Shown here in pieces: positions 1-8,158 of a stretch of DNA of 41,088 nucleotides (its first letter is position 1; the number at the start of each line of letters is the position of its first letter). Origin of the DNA: Comamonas sp. lk. Lineage in GTDB: Bacteria; Pseudomonadota; Gammaproteobacteria; Burkholderiales; Burkholderiaceae_C. The DNA lies in NCBI GenBank assembly GCA_945869165.1, contig CAMBNY010000022.1, positions 1 to 41,088 on the forward strand, read 5' to 3'. Position numbers and translations under genes: made by a program. The notes under the pieces are model-generated. The model had not been told where the DNA came from and made no database searches. It was given only the letters and a program-made list of their open reading frames with translations.

Positions 1-283
1 CCAGTGCATGTAAGGACTGCGACAAACGATCAAATGACTTTTCGGTATAGCTGCCCTGTTTGTCGCCACTGCGCTTGGCGGTAAGGTGCGGCTCGGAGCG
101 AACTTCAAAAAACTCATCGAGATTGGATGACACGATGCACAAGTAACGCAGCCGCTCTAGAACGGGAACGTCCTCACGCGCCGCCCAACTCAGAACCCGC
201 TCATTAAAAGCCACCAGGCTATGGTCGCGGTCGAGCAGCTCTGGGTGTGCAGCGTCGTGAAAAGCTTTGCTGATGAGTTCCAA
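1..283 (-). CDS. ppk: Polyphosphate kinase 1, N-terminal part (runs off the left edge)
   Basis: Only the first 94 codons or so are inside the window. Ppk1 polymerises the gamma phosphate of ATP into inorganic polyphosphate and is membrane associated. The translated start contains the N-domain signature of the family: LLDRDHSLVAFNERVL, then VPVLERLRYLCIVSSNLDEFF, which matches the usual 'L(N/D)R(E/D).S.L.FN.RVL ... LERL.(F/Y)L.I.SSNLDEFF'. I placed the start at a TTG codon (281-283) because AGGAG lies 9 bases upstream. An ATG a little further upstream is in another frame, and the reading frame stays open above the TTG, so a slightly longer protein is possible. A PHO box lies about 160 bases upstream. 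The rest of the gene, and whatever follows it, is outside the window. Confidence 0.88.
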   Translation of the reverse strand, partial: MELISKAFHDAAHPELLDRDHSLVAFNERVLSWAAREDVPVLERLRYLCIVSSNLDEFFEVRSEPHLTAKRSGDKQGSYTEKSFDRLSQSLHAL

Positions 284-444
284 CGGGACGTTCTCCTGAG
301 CATTGGCTCTTTTTAAAACGCAGAATCCAGTGCAAAAGCACACAAGACCCGAGTGCGCCTGTATTTTCAATCAACCCAGAGGGTCAGCAGTACGCTCCCT
401 GAATATCCGCAAGCCCTGCTAACGAATCAGTTTGCTGCATTTTG

Positions 445-462
445 ATGACAAATTTATGACAA
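445..462 (-). promoter_or_regulatory. PHO box (PhoB operator) upstream of ppk
   Basis: On the minus strand the 18 bases read TTGTCATAAATTTGTCAT. These are two TTGTCAT repeats, 11 bases apart start to start, with the A/T-rich AAAT spacer typical of PhoB sites (consensus CTGTCATAWAWCTGTCAY). It faces ppk, whose start is about 160 bases downstream. No clear -10 element follows at the expected distance, so the exact promoter is uncertain. Phosphate-starvation control of ppk is known in several proteobacteria. Confidence 0.75.
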
Positions 463-546
463 AACTGGCCCAGAGGCACCCGCCCTACGGGCCATGCCAA
501 ACGAATCGGCCAGGTCATACATCAATGCATCGCGGCTCAACAGTAC

Positions 547-567
547 AAGGCGGCAGGCCGCCTTTCT
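547..567 (-). terminator. Possible weak terminator after the phosphoesterase gene
   Basis: AAGGCGG and CCGCCTT form a 7-bp stem with a 4-base loop, 16 bases past the phosphoesterase stop codon. The run of T that should follow on the minus strand is poor (TTGTACT), so this may only be a 3'-end-stabilising hairpin. Confidence 0.35.
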
Positions 568-579
568 GTCCTACCCAGC

Positions 580-1584
580 TTACTTCACGACGACCGGGTG
601 CACGCTAAAAACATTAGTACTGGCCGGATCCACCACTACGCGTACCCAATGCAGGCTGGGGCTGCCGAAGGTTTGCAAACGCGTGAAGTTGGGTAGCAGC
701 TTGGTGGGGCTGTACATGGGCTTGTCTAATTTGAAGTAATGGGTGTCGCCGTGGACAAACAAAACCTGACCCGCGTATTGCTCGGTTTGCTCTACCAGTT
801 TGGACATGAAATGACGGAAACCGCTGAAGGCCGGGTCCTTGCTCTCATCAACATCTTCGGTTTCGGGCCAATCAAAGCCAGGGTCGCCTTGGGTTACCAC
901 CACGATTCCGGCCGCATTCTGCGACTTGGCTGTGACAAAAGCAGCTTGCATCCATGCCACATTGGCACTGTCGCGCTCCAGGTGCTCGGCGTTGGAAGCA
1001 TCGCACTGGGCGTTATCACGCGCGCTTTTGTTTTTGCATTCCTTCTCGCTCATGATCAGGTTGTTATTGCTACCGGGCTGGTTTACGCCGACAAACACCA
1101 CGCCGCCATGCACAAAGCGGGTGTTCTCTACAAATTTTTCACCTAATTTTCCCTGATGGTCTAAGGCAAGCGTAGTTTGCCCAAGACTGTTTACGGTAGG
1201 AAACATGACTTTACGAAGATAGCTCAGCCGCTCTAGACCATCGTAGCCGCCATTATTGGTGCGATGGCAATCGGTCCATTCGTTATCACCAGGCACATAG
1301 ACAACCGGCTTGACCATAGTGGCAAACATCTTCAGCGCATCGGTATAAACGTCATCGGTGCACTTGGAGCTGCCATCCTTGATGTCGCCGTCGTAGAGCG
1401 AGAAGGCAATATCCGATTGATTGATGCTTTTCAATACGGCCGGTAGCTTGGCGTCATCACCGGCTTTTTTGTAGGGCATATCGCCCCATAGGCCGAAAGA
1501 AAAAGACTTAGGCGAGGTTTGCGCATGCGCGCCCAGGGTCGCCAACAAAGTCATCGCAATTAAAACTACCGATTTACGCAACAT
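580..1584 (-). CDS. Secreted calcineurin-like metallophosphoesterase
   Basis: 334 residues. Residues 1-21 form a signal peptide (MLRKSVVLIAM...AHA), so the protein is exported, probably to the periplasm. The phosphoesterase motifs are recognisable but altered: GLWGDMPY (31-38) where DxH is usual, YDGDIKDG (64-71; the GDxxD motif is intact), PGDNEWTDC (98-106) in place of GNHE, and HGDTHYF (278-284) in place of GHxH. Several metal-binding histidines of the textbook family are therefore replaced, and the substrate cannot be told. The start is the ATG with GGAG six bases upstream; a TTG four codons earlier is less likely. A PHO box lies 44 bases upstream, so it is probably induced by phosphate starvation and may release phosphate from organic esters outside the cytoplasm. 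It faces away from the porin gene. Confidence 0.75.
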   Translation of the reverse strand: MLRKSVVLIAMTLLATLGAHAQTSPKSFSFGLWGDMPYKKAGDDAKLPAVLKSINQSDIAFSLYDGDIKDGSSKCTDDVYTDALKMFATMVKPVVYVPGDNEWTDCHRTNNGGYDGLERLSYLRKVMFPTVNSLGQTTLALDHQGKLGEKFVENTRFVHGGVVFVGVNQPGSNNNLIMSEKECKNKSARDNAQCDASNAEHLERDSANVAWMQAAFVTAKSQNAAGIVVVTQGDPGFDWPETEDVDESKDPAFSGFRHFMSKLVEQTEQYAGQVLFVHGDTHYFKLDKPMYSPTKLLPNFTRLQTFGSPSLHWVRVVVDPASTNVFSVHPVVVK

Positions 1585-1627
1585 TCTTCGCTCCAAGGAT
1601 GTGAAGTGGGCAATTTAGGCCAAACCG

Positions 1628-1645
1628 ATGACGGAACAGTGACAG
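1628..1645 (-). promoter_or_regulatory. PHO box upstream of the phosphoesterase
   Basis: The minus strand reads CTGTCACTGTTCCGTCAT: two CxGTCA-type heptamers 11 bases apart, matching the PhoB consensus except in the spacer and one base of the second repeat. It ends 44 bases before the ATG, a normal distance for a PhoB-activated promoter. A second, better PHO box upstream of ppk, the neighbouring gene on the same strand, supports it. Confidence 0.65.
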
Positions 1646-1765
1646 GCCATCTGACGCCCTACAGCAATTCGTTGCATTGTGCATGGAAAGAACCCAAGGA
1701 AGTTAATCTTTTTGAAGACCTCGTAGCAGATATTTTTGAAATTTTCATTACCTTTTTTTGAATTC

Positions 1766-1794
1766 TAATGTTGTGTTTCCGCAGTGCAACATTA
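1766..1794. promoter_or_regulatory. 29-base dyad, possible operator of the porin
   Basis: TAATGTTG and CAACATTA are perfect inverted copies separated by 13 bases. Arm centres are 21 bases apart, two turns of the helix, which suits a dimeric regulator. It lies 113-141 bases before the porin start. The regulator is unknown. Confidence 0.4.
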
Positions 1795-1845
1795 CTCATA
1801 TTTCATTAATTTTTCACAATGCTTTCAAGGCAGATCAACAAAATT

Positions 1846-1873
1846 CGCCAGGTCATCAGGGGTTTACCTGACG
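1846..1873 (+). other. Hairpin in the porin leader
   Basis: CGCCAGGT and ACCTGACG pair over 8 positions with one mismatch around a 12-base loop, followed by a T-rich stretch, 33 bases before the porin ATG. It could stabilise the mRNA or be a site for RNA-level control. Porin leaders are common small-RNA targets, but no such RNA is visible here. Confidence 0.3.
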
Positions 1874-1906
1874 ATGTATTTTTAACCTATTGAATGAAAG
1901 TTTGTC

Positions 1907-3121
1907 ATGAACAAAAACGTAATCGCTTTAGCGATTTCTACCGCATTTGCACTGCCTGCTATGGCCGACGTTGCTGTCGGACCTTTGGCAATATATGGCA
2001 CGGCAGCTACTGCTTTTGAAAGCGTAAGTATCAGCTCCGCAACAGCAATCGTCGATCAATCCAAGATAACTCAAAATCGTTTAATGGATCAAACGTCTAA
2101 ATTGGGATTCAAGGCATCGCATGATCTCGGTAAAGGTCTGAAGGGTTTGGTACAAGTGGAATCACGTCTTTACCTGGGTAACACTGGAAACAACACCCAA
2201 AATTCAGCAGAGCTTGGTTCGCGAAACACTTTTGCTGGAATAAGCAGCACCGACTTCGGCACCGTCCGTATGGGTCGCTATGACAACGCTTACAAACTAC
2301 ATACGAAAACTGGTTCAAAGTTCGCCTACGACAACGTAAACGATGCTTCCGGAGAATTCGGTAAAGACGGGCAAATCATGGGTCGATTGACAGGCCGTGA
2401 CGCCGACAGCATTAACTATGAGTCTCCAAAATTGTCCGGATTTACTTTTTGGGCCAGCTACAACCTGGGAAAAGACTCGGATAACGGCGTGAAGGCTGGA
2501 GCTACTTCTGGTGCGGCTTCAGCTGCTACGAGCACTCCTGCAGCCACCGTCATGCCGCAGTCCAGCGCGGCTTTAGCCTATGCGAATGGACCGTTTACAG
2601 TTAGCGCAGGGTACACCACGATAAGCAATGCAGCTTGGGAACTCGGTGCATCAAGCTCTAGGAGTGCCAAATGGAATGCTGCCAGCGGAGCCGGATTTGG
2701 ACTAAGCGGAACTACTCTGGCAGCCCAATACACCATGGGAGAATTTGCCATTGGAGCTGTTGGTGAGGTTATTCGTTCGAATTTAACTGGCGCGAGTGCT
2801 GCAACGAATTTTGATCAAAGCCAGACTGCCTACGCATTTATCGGCGCTTATAAGACCGGCCCGCACGAGGCGCATATCCGCTACGCTCAGGCAGCTGAAG
2901 TCTCTGGCGTTAAAGGCACTAGTTCTACATTCACCGGAACAGAAGGCAAACAACTTAGCTTGATGTACGCTTATGCTTTCAACGATATGGTGAAGCTTGT
3001 CACCTCCTTAACAACTTTAGCCAACGGAACAAATGCCAGCTTTACACCTGGTTCAGGCTTCAGTATGACCAAAGGTGCATCTTTAGATCAATTCGCTATT
3101 GGTTTGTCGGCTAGCTTCTAA
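1907..3121 (+). CDS. Outer-membrane porin (betaproteobacterial general porin family)
   Basis: 404 residues. The signal peptide is residues 1-20 (MNKNVIALAI...PAMA, cut before Asp21). The mature part has the alternating, glycine- and aromatic-rich pattern of a 16-strand trimeric porin, including LGFKASHDLGKGL (about 66-78), SRNTFAGISS (105-114), FGTVRMGRYD (117-126) and SINYESPKLSGF. It ends in ...IGLSASF, with the C-terminal Phe that the BAM machinery recognises. An Ala/Ser/Thr-rich stretch at about 195-215 probably belongs to a surface loop. Function is passive diffusion of small solutes; specificity cannot be read from sequence. Its place beside two PHO-box genes makes a link to phosphate or phosphoester uptake tempting, but no PHO box is found in front of it. 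Base composition is clearly lower in G+C than neighbouring genes. A strong terminator follows. Confidence 0.88.
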   Translation: MNKNVIALAISTAFALPAMADVAVGPLAIYGTAATAFESVSISSATAIVDQSKITQNRLMDQTSKLGFKASHDLGKGLKGLVQVESRLYLGNTGNNTQNSAELGSRNTFAGISSTDFGTVRMGRYDNAYKLHTKTGSKFAYDNVNDASGEFGKDGQIMGRLTGRDADSINYESPKLSGFTFWASYNLGKDSDNGVKAGATSGAASAATSTPAATVMPQSSAALAYANGPFTVSAGYTTISNAAWELGASSSRSAKWNAASGAGFGLSGTTLAAQYTMGEFAIGAVGEVIRSNLTGASAATNFDQSQTAYAFIGAYKTGPHEAHIRYAQAAEVSGVKGTSSTFTGTEGKQLSLMYAYAFNDMVKLVTSLTTLANGTNASFTPGSGFSMTKGASLDQFAIGLSASF

Positions 3122-3147
3122 AGCCTTAAGAATATCTGGCATGAAAG

Positions 3148-3180
3148 AGCGATCGACCCGAAAGGGTCGGTCGCTTTTTT
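3148..3180 (+). terminator. Rho-independent terminator of the porin gene
   Basis: A 12-bp stem (AGCGATCGACCC pairing with GGGTCGGTCGCT, one G-U) closes on a GAAA tetraloop and is followed directly by a run of T. It lies 27 bases after the porin stop. Confidence 0.92.
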
Positions 3181-3260
3181 CATTGCCATTGACGATTAAA
3201 CCTTGTGAAAAACCGAGCAGCTACCTTGCTTGAGCTCAGCTATTCCTTCAATGCGCAAAT

Positions 3261-3770
3261 TCAGTTCAGCCACAGTTGTAAAAATTGCGCCGTCCCAGCC
3301 TCCGGGTCAAGCTGGTAGGCGTCAAAGCCCAACTTGGCGTAAGTGCGCAAGGCCTTTTGGTTGCCCGAGAGCACTTCCAAAGTCAGCTTACAAGCACCGC
3401 GCTCACGGGCCATTTGTATCACGGCCTCCAACATAGCCCCCGCCACACCGCGCCCTCGCCAATCCGGTAGCACGATCACATCATGGACGTTGACCAGCGG
3501 CTTAGCGGCAAATGTGGAAAAACCTTCTATGCAATTAACCAGGCCGACTGGTGTCTGGCCCCCGTCCTGCGCAAACGCCAGCACACTAAAGGCCTGCGCA
3601 CGCGCGGCTAGTCCGGCCACCACATGGGTTTTGGCATAGTCGCTCAAGCCCGCGCCGCCGCCCATGGGGTCATGTGCATAGGCGTCGAGCAAAGACACCA
3701 GGGCGCCGGCGTGCGCCGGGTTGGCGTAGTCCACGCGGCAGATGCGAATCGGGTAGTCGGGCGTAGTCAT
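3261..3770 (-). CDS. GNAT-family N-acetyltransferase
   Basis: 169 residues covering one GNAT domain. The acetyl-CoA-binding signature is [12 protein letters not shown] (103-114), the usual R/QxxGxG/A loop after beta-4. A later stretch, [21 protein letters not shown] (129-149), is the typical beta-5/alpha-4 'N..A...Y.K.GF' segment. The acceptor substrate is unknown. Its ATG overlaps the glmM stop codon by four bases (ATGA), so the two are translationally coupled and it is the last gene of the glmM transcript. GlmM makes glucosamine-1-phosphate, which is then acetylated by GlmU. This protein is not GlmU-like, so a direct role in that pathway is speculation. Confidence 0.8.
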   Translation of the reverse strand: MTTPDYPIRICRVDYANPAHAGALVSLLDAYAHDPMGGGAGLSDYAKTHVVAGLAARAQAFSVLAFAQDGGQTPVGLVNCIEGFSTFAAKPLVNVHDVIVLPDWRGRGVAGAMLEAVIQMARERGACKLTLEVLSGNQKALRTYAKLGFDAYQLDPEAGTAQFLQLWLN

Positions 3771-5095
3771 TGCAATGTCTGTGCAATTTGCTGCGCACTG
3801 GCTTTGGCGACCGCCTCATCGCGCGCCTCTACCATCACGCGAACTACCGGCTCAGTGCCACTGGCACGTATCAGCACACGCCCTTGATCGGCCAATCGTG
3901 CTTCCACTTTTGTAATCGCTTGCCGCATAGCTAAGTTAGACTTCCAGTCCGCGCCAGTCGCCACGCGCACATTGATCAATGTTTGCGGGAACAGCTCCAC
4001 CCCATCCAACAACTCCGCCATAGTCTTCCCAGCGCGGACGCAAGCTTGCAAGACTTGCAAAGCAGATACCAGTCCATCGCCTGTGGTGTGCTTATCTAAA
4101 GCCAGCAAATGCCCCGAGCCCTCGCCCCCTAAGATCCAACCGCGCGCCTGCAATTCTTCCAGCACATAACGGTCACCCACGCGTGCACGCACCAGTTCTA
4201 AGCCACGGGCTTTTAAGGCCAGCTCCACAGCCATATTCGTCATCAAGGTACCGACCACGCCACTCAGCGCGTCACCGCGCGCTAGGCGCTCGTCGGCCAT
4301 CAAGTACAGCAGCTCATCGCCGTTGTACAAACGCCCTTGTGCATCGACAATTTGCAGGCGATCGGCATCCCCGTCGAGTGCGACGCCAAAATGCGCACCA
4401 TGCTGCTTTACCGCAGCCACCAAGGCCTGGGGATGGGTGGCACCGACGTCTTTATTGATATTCAAGCCATCCGGTGCGCAGCCGATGGCAATGACTTCGG
4501 CACCCAACTCATGAAACACTTTAGGGGCAATCTGATAAGCCGCGCCATGCGCCGCATCGACCACAATTTTGAGGCCCCTGAGCGTGAGGTCGGATGCAAA
4601 CGTGCTCTTGCAAAACTCAATATAGCGGCCCGCAGCATCGTCCAGCCGTTTGGCTTTACCTAAATGGGCTGAAATCTCCCACACCGGGGGCAGCGCCAAC
4701 GCGTCTTCCACCGATTGCTCCCAAGCATCAGGGAGCTTGCTACCTTGGGCGCTGAAAAACTTGATGCCATTGTCTGCAAAGGGGTTGTGGCTGGCACTGA
4801 TCACCACGCCCAAGGAAGCGCGTTGTGCCCGCGTCAAGTACGCCACACCCGGCGTGGGCAAAGGCCCCAGAAGCACCACGTCCACACCCGCCGAGTTAAA
4901 CCCGCTTTCCAGCGCACTTTCCAGCATATAGCCCGAGATGCGGGTGTCTTTTCCAATCAACACCGTAGGGCGTGCCTCGCTTCGCTTGAGCACGCGCCCA
5001 ACCGCATGCGCCAGGCCTAGCATGAAGTCAGGGGTGATCGGCGCTTGGCCCACTGTGCCACGAATGCCGTCGGTTCCAAAATATTGACGCGTCAT
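3767..5095 (-). CDS. glmM: Phosphoglucosamine mutase
   Basis: 442 residues, the normal length. Converts glucosamine-6-phosphate to glucosamine-1-phosphate on the way to UDP-GlcNAc for peptidoglycan and lipid A. The four active-site loops are all present: the phosphoserine loop ISASHNP (99-105, Ser102), the metal loop DGDADR (241-246), the sugar loop GGEGSGH (323-329) and the phosphate-binding loop RASGTEP (410-416). The N-terminus [13 protein letters not shown] is typical. It lies 42 bases after folP on the same strand and overlaps the following acetyltransferase gene by four bases. The ftsH-folP-glmM order is conserved in proteobacteria. Confidence 0.97.
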   Translation of the reverse strand: MTRQYFGTDGIRGTVGQAPITPDFMLGLAHAVGRVLKRSEARPTVLIGKDTRISGYMLESALESGFNSAGVDVVLLGPLPTPGVAYLTRAQRASLGVVISASHNPFADNGIKFFSAQGSKLPDAWEQSVEDALALPPVWEISAHLGKAKRLDDAAGRYIEFCKSTFASDLTLRGLKIVVDAAHGAAYQIAPKVFHELGAEVIAIGCAPDGLNINKDVGATHPQALVAAVKQHGAHFGVALDGDADRLQIVDAQGRLYNGDELLYLMADERLARGDALSGVVGTLMTNMAVELALKARGLELVRARVGDRYVLEELQARGWILGGEGSGHLLALDKHTTGDGLVSALQVLQACVRAGKTMAELLDGVELFPQTLINVRVATGADWKSNLAMRQAITKVEARLADQGRVLIRASGTEPVVRVMVEARDEAVAKASAQQIAQTLQ

Positions 5096-5137
5096 GAATT
5101 GTTGCTTCTTAATGGAAATTAGTAAAACCCGTGGCGC

Positions 5138-5995
5138 CTATGCTTTTGCACCCGCCTGCGTCGCGCCAAGTACTTTCAAAGCATGTACGGTCGACAGCAC
5201 ATCGTGCACTCGGACGATGCGCGCGCCATGGTGCACCGCCAGCAGCGCGGCAGCAGCACTGGCCACCACCCGATCAGGCGCCGCAGCCCCCGTTACCGCG
5301 CCCAGCGAGGACTTGCGTGACCAGCCCGCCAAAACCGTAAACCCCAATTGGAGTAGCTCCGACTGCCGCGCCAGCAAGCTGAAATTTTGCCGAACCATCT
5401 TTCCGAAACCAATACCCGGGTCAATGCAAATGCGCTCGGCTTGCACCCCGCGCGCGACAAGCTGTTGCGTTTGTTGCCGTAAAAATTCAAGCACTGGGGG
5501 CAGCACATCACCCTCCATAGGAGAAATCTGCATGGTCTGCGGATTGCCATGCATATGCATCAGGCAAACACCGCAACGACTATGCCCTGCCACCACGTCG
5601 ACGCCACTGCGCGCAGAGCCAGGGGCGGTCCAGCGTAGCGCCCAGACGTCATTGATGATATCAACGCCTAGGTCCAATACAGCTTGCATCACCGCAGGTT
5701 TGTAGGTGTCCACAGATACCGGCACACCCAAGCTCAGGGCATGGCGCACGACCGGCAGGATGCGGGCAAGCTCATCCGACTCCGATAAGGCATGCGCGCC
5801 CGGCCGGGTCGATTCACCACCGATGTCCAAAATATCAGCCCCCTCGATCAACAATTGATCGCAGTGGTGCTGCGCAGTGATGGTGCTAGCGTACAACCCG
5901 CCGTCAGAGAACGAGTCGGGCGTGACGTTCACAATCCCCATGATGCGGGGCTGCGACAAGTCAACATCAAAGCGACTGGTTGACCAAATGGACAT
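5138..5995 (-). CDS. folP: Dihydropteroate synthase
   Basis: 285 residues from the ATG at 5995; an in-frame TTG 15 bases upstream is the alternative, and neither has a strong Shine-Dalgarno. Condenses p-aminobenzoate with hydroxymethyl-dihydropterin pyrophosphate in folate synthesis; target of sulfonamides. Visible motifs are GIVNVTPDSFSDGG (20-33), DIGGESTRPGA (57-67, pyrophosphate binding), VSVDT (93-97), NDV (115-117), IDPGIGFGK (191-199, pterin pocket), WSRKSSLG (225-232) and RVHDV (262-266). All sites expected of a working enzyme are there. Gene order places it between ftsH and glmM. Confidence 0.96.
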   Translation of the reverse strand: MSIWSTSRFDVDLSQPRIMGIVNVTPDSFSDGGLYASTITAQHHCDQLLIEGADILDIGGESTRPGAHALSESDELARILPVVRHALSLGVPVSVDTYKPAVMQAVLDLGVDIINDVWALRWTAPGSARSGVDVVAGHSRCGVCLMHMHGNPQTMQISPMEGDVLPPVLEFLRQQTQQLVARGVQAERICIDPGIGFGKMVRQNFSLLARQSELLQLGFTVLAGWSRKSSLGAVTGAAAPDRVVASAAAALLAVHHGARIVRVHDVLSTVHALKVLGATQAGAKA

Positions 5996-6037
5996 GCGGG
6001 GCTGACCCAAGGGTTCGATGAAACTGCATCAAATGTG

Positions 6038-6062
6038 CAAACGGGGCCTGAAGCCCCGTTTG
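6038..6062 (-). terminator. Hairpin between ftsH and folP
   Basis: CAAACGGGGC and GCCCCGTTTG form a perfect 10-bp stem with a 5-base loop, 22 bases past the ftsH stop. On the minus strand the following bases are CACATTTG, so the U-tract is poor. It may be a partial terminator or an mRNA-stabilising element that lowers folP-glmM expression relative to ftsH. Confidence 0.5.
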
Positions 6063-6084
6063 ACGCAAAACGCAAGCGACGCTA

Positions 6085-8010
6085 TCAAGCCACCGTAGGA
6101 GCAGGGTCTGGCGCTGCCACAGGCGCGGCAGTTCCACCACCGTCGCTGGGTCCGGGCGTGGTGCTGGGCGGCGTCCAATCCTTGGGCGGACGCGGATCCT
6201 TGCCAGCAATGATGTCATCTAGTTGGTCGCTGTCGATCGTTTCCCACTCTAGCAAGGCCTTGGCCATGGCGTGCATCTTGTCTTTATTGTCTTCAATGAG
6301 CTTGCGGGCCAGTTGATACTGCTGGTCGATGATGCGGCGCACCTCGGCATCCACCTTTTGCATGGTCTGCTCGCTCATATTGGTGGTCTTGGTCACCGAG
6401 CGTCCCAGGAAAACTTCACCTTCGTTTTCTGCGTACACCATGGGGCCGAGTGCATCGGTCATGCCGTAGCGCATCACCATATCGCGCGCAATGGAGGTCG
6501 CACGCTCAAAATCATTGCTGGCGCCCGTGGTCATCTGGTTCATGAACACTTCTTCCGCGATACGCCCACCAAACAGCATGCTAATTTGGTTGAGCATGTA
6601 TTCGCTGTCATACGAGTAGCGGTCCTGCGCCGGCAAACTCATCGTCACACCTAAGGCGCGTCCACGCGGGATGATGGTGACTTTGTGCACCGGATCGCAC
6701 TTGGGCAAGAGCTTGCCAATCAGTGCGTGGCCGGACTCATGGTAAGCCGTGTTCTTACGCTCGCCTTCGGGCATGACCATGCTCTTGCGCTCCGGGCCCA
6801 TCAGGATTTTGTCCTTGGCCTTTTCGAAGTCTTCCATATCCACCACGCGGGCATTGCGGCGCGCGGCCATTAGGGCGGCTTCGTTACACAAATTCGCTAA
6901 ATCTGCACCCGACATACCGGGCGTGCCACGGGCGATGATGCCTGCGTTCACATCTTGCCCGAGTGGGACTTTGCGCATGTGCACGTTGAGAATTTGTTCG
7001 CGGCCACGGATATCAGGCAGCGTCACATACACCTGACGGTCAAAGCGACCGGGACGCAGCAAAGCGGCATCCAATATATCGGGGCGGTTGGTTGCAGCCA
7101 CTACGATCACACCGACATTCGTCTCAAAACCGTCCATCTCCACCAGCATTTGGTTGAGCGTCTGCTCACGCTCATCGTTACCACCGCCTAACCCGGCGCC
7201 ACGCTGGCGGCCTACTGCATCAATCTCGTCGATAAAAATAATGCAAGGTGCGTTTTTCTTGGCGTTGTCGAACATGTCGCGGACGCGGGATGCACCCACA
7301 CCGACAAACATTTCCACAAAGTCTGAGCCGGAGATACTGAAAAACGGGACCTTAGCTTCACCAGCAATCGACTTAGCCAGCAAGGTTTTACCGGTCCCCG
7401 GAGGGCCTACCAAAAGCAAACCACGCGGAATACGGCCACCGAGTTTCTGGAATTTGCTGGGGTCTTTGAGGAAGTCCACTACCTCTTTGACCTCTTCTTT
7501 GGCCTCGTCGCAACCGGCCACATCGGCAAAGGTCACGGTGTTGGTGTTCTCGTCGAGTAGACGCGCTTTGCTTTTGCCAAAACTAAATGCGCCGCCTTTG
7601 CCGCCGCCCTGCATTTGGCGCATGAAGTAAATCCAGACGCCGATCAGTAGCAGCATCGGGCCCCAACTGACCAGCAATGTCATGAGCAAAGAGCCCTCTT
7701 CGCGCGGCTTGACGTCAAACTTGACGCCGTTGGCAATTAAATCGCCCACCAAGCCACGGTCCAGGTAGGTGGCAGTTGTTCGGATACGGCGCTCGTCTGC
7801 GGTGACCGCCACGATCTCTGTCGTGCCGCCCTGGCCCTCTTGGATCACGGCACTCTTGATGTTCTTGTTACGCACCTCTTCCAGGAAATCGGAATAGCCG
7901 AGGGTCACGGCGCCGCTGCCGCTATGCGAGTCAAATTGCTTGAAGACGGTAAAAAGTACCAGGCCTATAACAAGCCAGACTGCAATTTTGGAAAACCACT
8001 GATTGTTCAA
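6085..8010 (-). CDS. ftsH: ATP-dependent zinc metalloprotease FtsH
   Basis: 641 residues. An inner-membrane AAA+ protease that degrades unassembled membrane proteins and regulators such as LpxC and sigma-32. Two transmembrane segments (about 7-25 and 108-130) flank a periplasmic domain. The AAA module has Walker A GPPGTGKT (202-209), Walker [10 protein letters not shown] (256-264) and the second region of homology around [20 protein letters not shown] (306-325). The zinc motif is HESGH (424-428). The C-terminal tail is Pro/Ala-rich. The start codon is TTG, chosen because GGAG stands six bases before it and the N-terminus [12 protein letters not shown] matches the family. Upstream is a possible heat-shock-like promoter; rlmE lies upstream on the same strand. 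Confidence 0.97.
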   Translation of the reverse strand: MNNQWFSKIAVWLVIGLVLFTVFKQFDSHSGSGAVTLGYSDFLEEVRNKNIKSAVIQEGQGGTTEIVAVTADERRIRTTATYLDRGLVGDLIANGVKFDVKPREEGSLLMTLLVSWGPMLLLIGVWIYFMRQMQGGGKGGAFSFGKSKARLLDENTNTVTFADVAGCDEAKEEVKEVVDFLKDPSKFQKLGGRIPRGLLLVGPPGTGKTLLAKSIAGEAKVPFFSISGSDFVEMFVGVGASRVRDMFDNAKKNAPCIIFIDEIDAVGRQRGAGLGGGNDEREQTLNQMLVEMDGFETNVGVIVVAATNRPDILDAALLRPGRFDRQVYVTLPDIRGREQILNVHMRKVPLGQDVNAGIIARGTPGMSGADLANLCNEAALMAARRNARVVDMEDFEKAKDKILMGPERKSMVMPEGERKNTAYHESGHALIGKLLPKCDPVHKVTIIPRGRALGVTMSLPAQDRYSYDSEYMLNQISMLFGGRIAEEVFMNQMTTGASNDFERATSIARDMVMRYGMTDALGPMVYAENEGEVFLGRSVTKTTNMSEQTMQKVDAEVRRIIDQQYQLARKLIEDNKDKMHAMAKALLEWETIDSDQLDDIIAGKDPRPPKDWTPPSTTPGPSDGGGTAAPVAAPDPAPTVA

Positions 8011-8054
8011 GCGAAACTCCAGTTAAAGCGTGAGCCGGGAAATACCCATGTCAC

Positions 8055-8080
8055 ATAAGCACCATTTTAGGCTTTTCAAG
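8055..8080 (-). promoter_or_regulatory. Possible ftsH promoter, sigma-32-like -35
   Basis: On the minus strand CTTGAAA (8074-8080) matches the sigma-32 -35 element. The TTGAAA within it is also a fair sigma-70 -35, with TATGTG 16 bases on as a poor -10. The sigma-32 -10 (CCCCATNT) is not well matched. ftsH is a heat-shock gene in E. coli, which makes this reading reasonable but unproven. Confidence 0.3.
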
Positions 8081-8158
8081 CGGGGGGATAGCGGTATTTG
8101 CGTGTAGTGGCCGTAAATCGCCCAAGGCCTTGGACCTCGAGCCGCGACCGAGCCGAAT

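Larger units (their letters stand above)
284..579. other. Intergenic region, ppk leader
   Basis: This stretch of about 300 bases holds no convincing gene. Short open frames here have no ribosome-binding site. It carries the PHO box at 445-462, about 160 bases of possible ppk leader, and near its right end a short hairpin that may end the phosphoesterase transcript. Confidence 0.6.
1585..1906. other. Divergent control region between phosphoesterase and porin
   Basis: About 320 bases, A/T-rich in its right half, with no gene. It holds a PHO box next to the phosphoesterase (1628-1645), an 8-bp inverted repeat whose arms are two helical turns apart (1766-1794), and a hairpin in the porin leader (1846-1873). 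I could not assign a porin promoter with confidence. Confidence 0.6.

Noticed and set aside
494..739. 81-codon plus-strand frame overlapping the phosphoesterase 3' end
   Set aside because: No ribosome-binding site, no recognisable motif, mostly antisense to a supported gene.
1646..1906. PHO box for the porin
   Set aside because: I looked for paired TGTCA heptamers on the plus strand before the porin and found none, so the porin cannot be placed in the Pho regulon on sequence alone.
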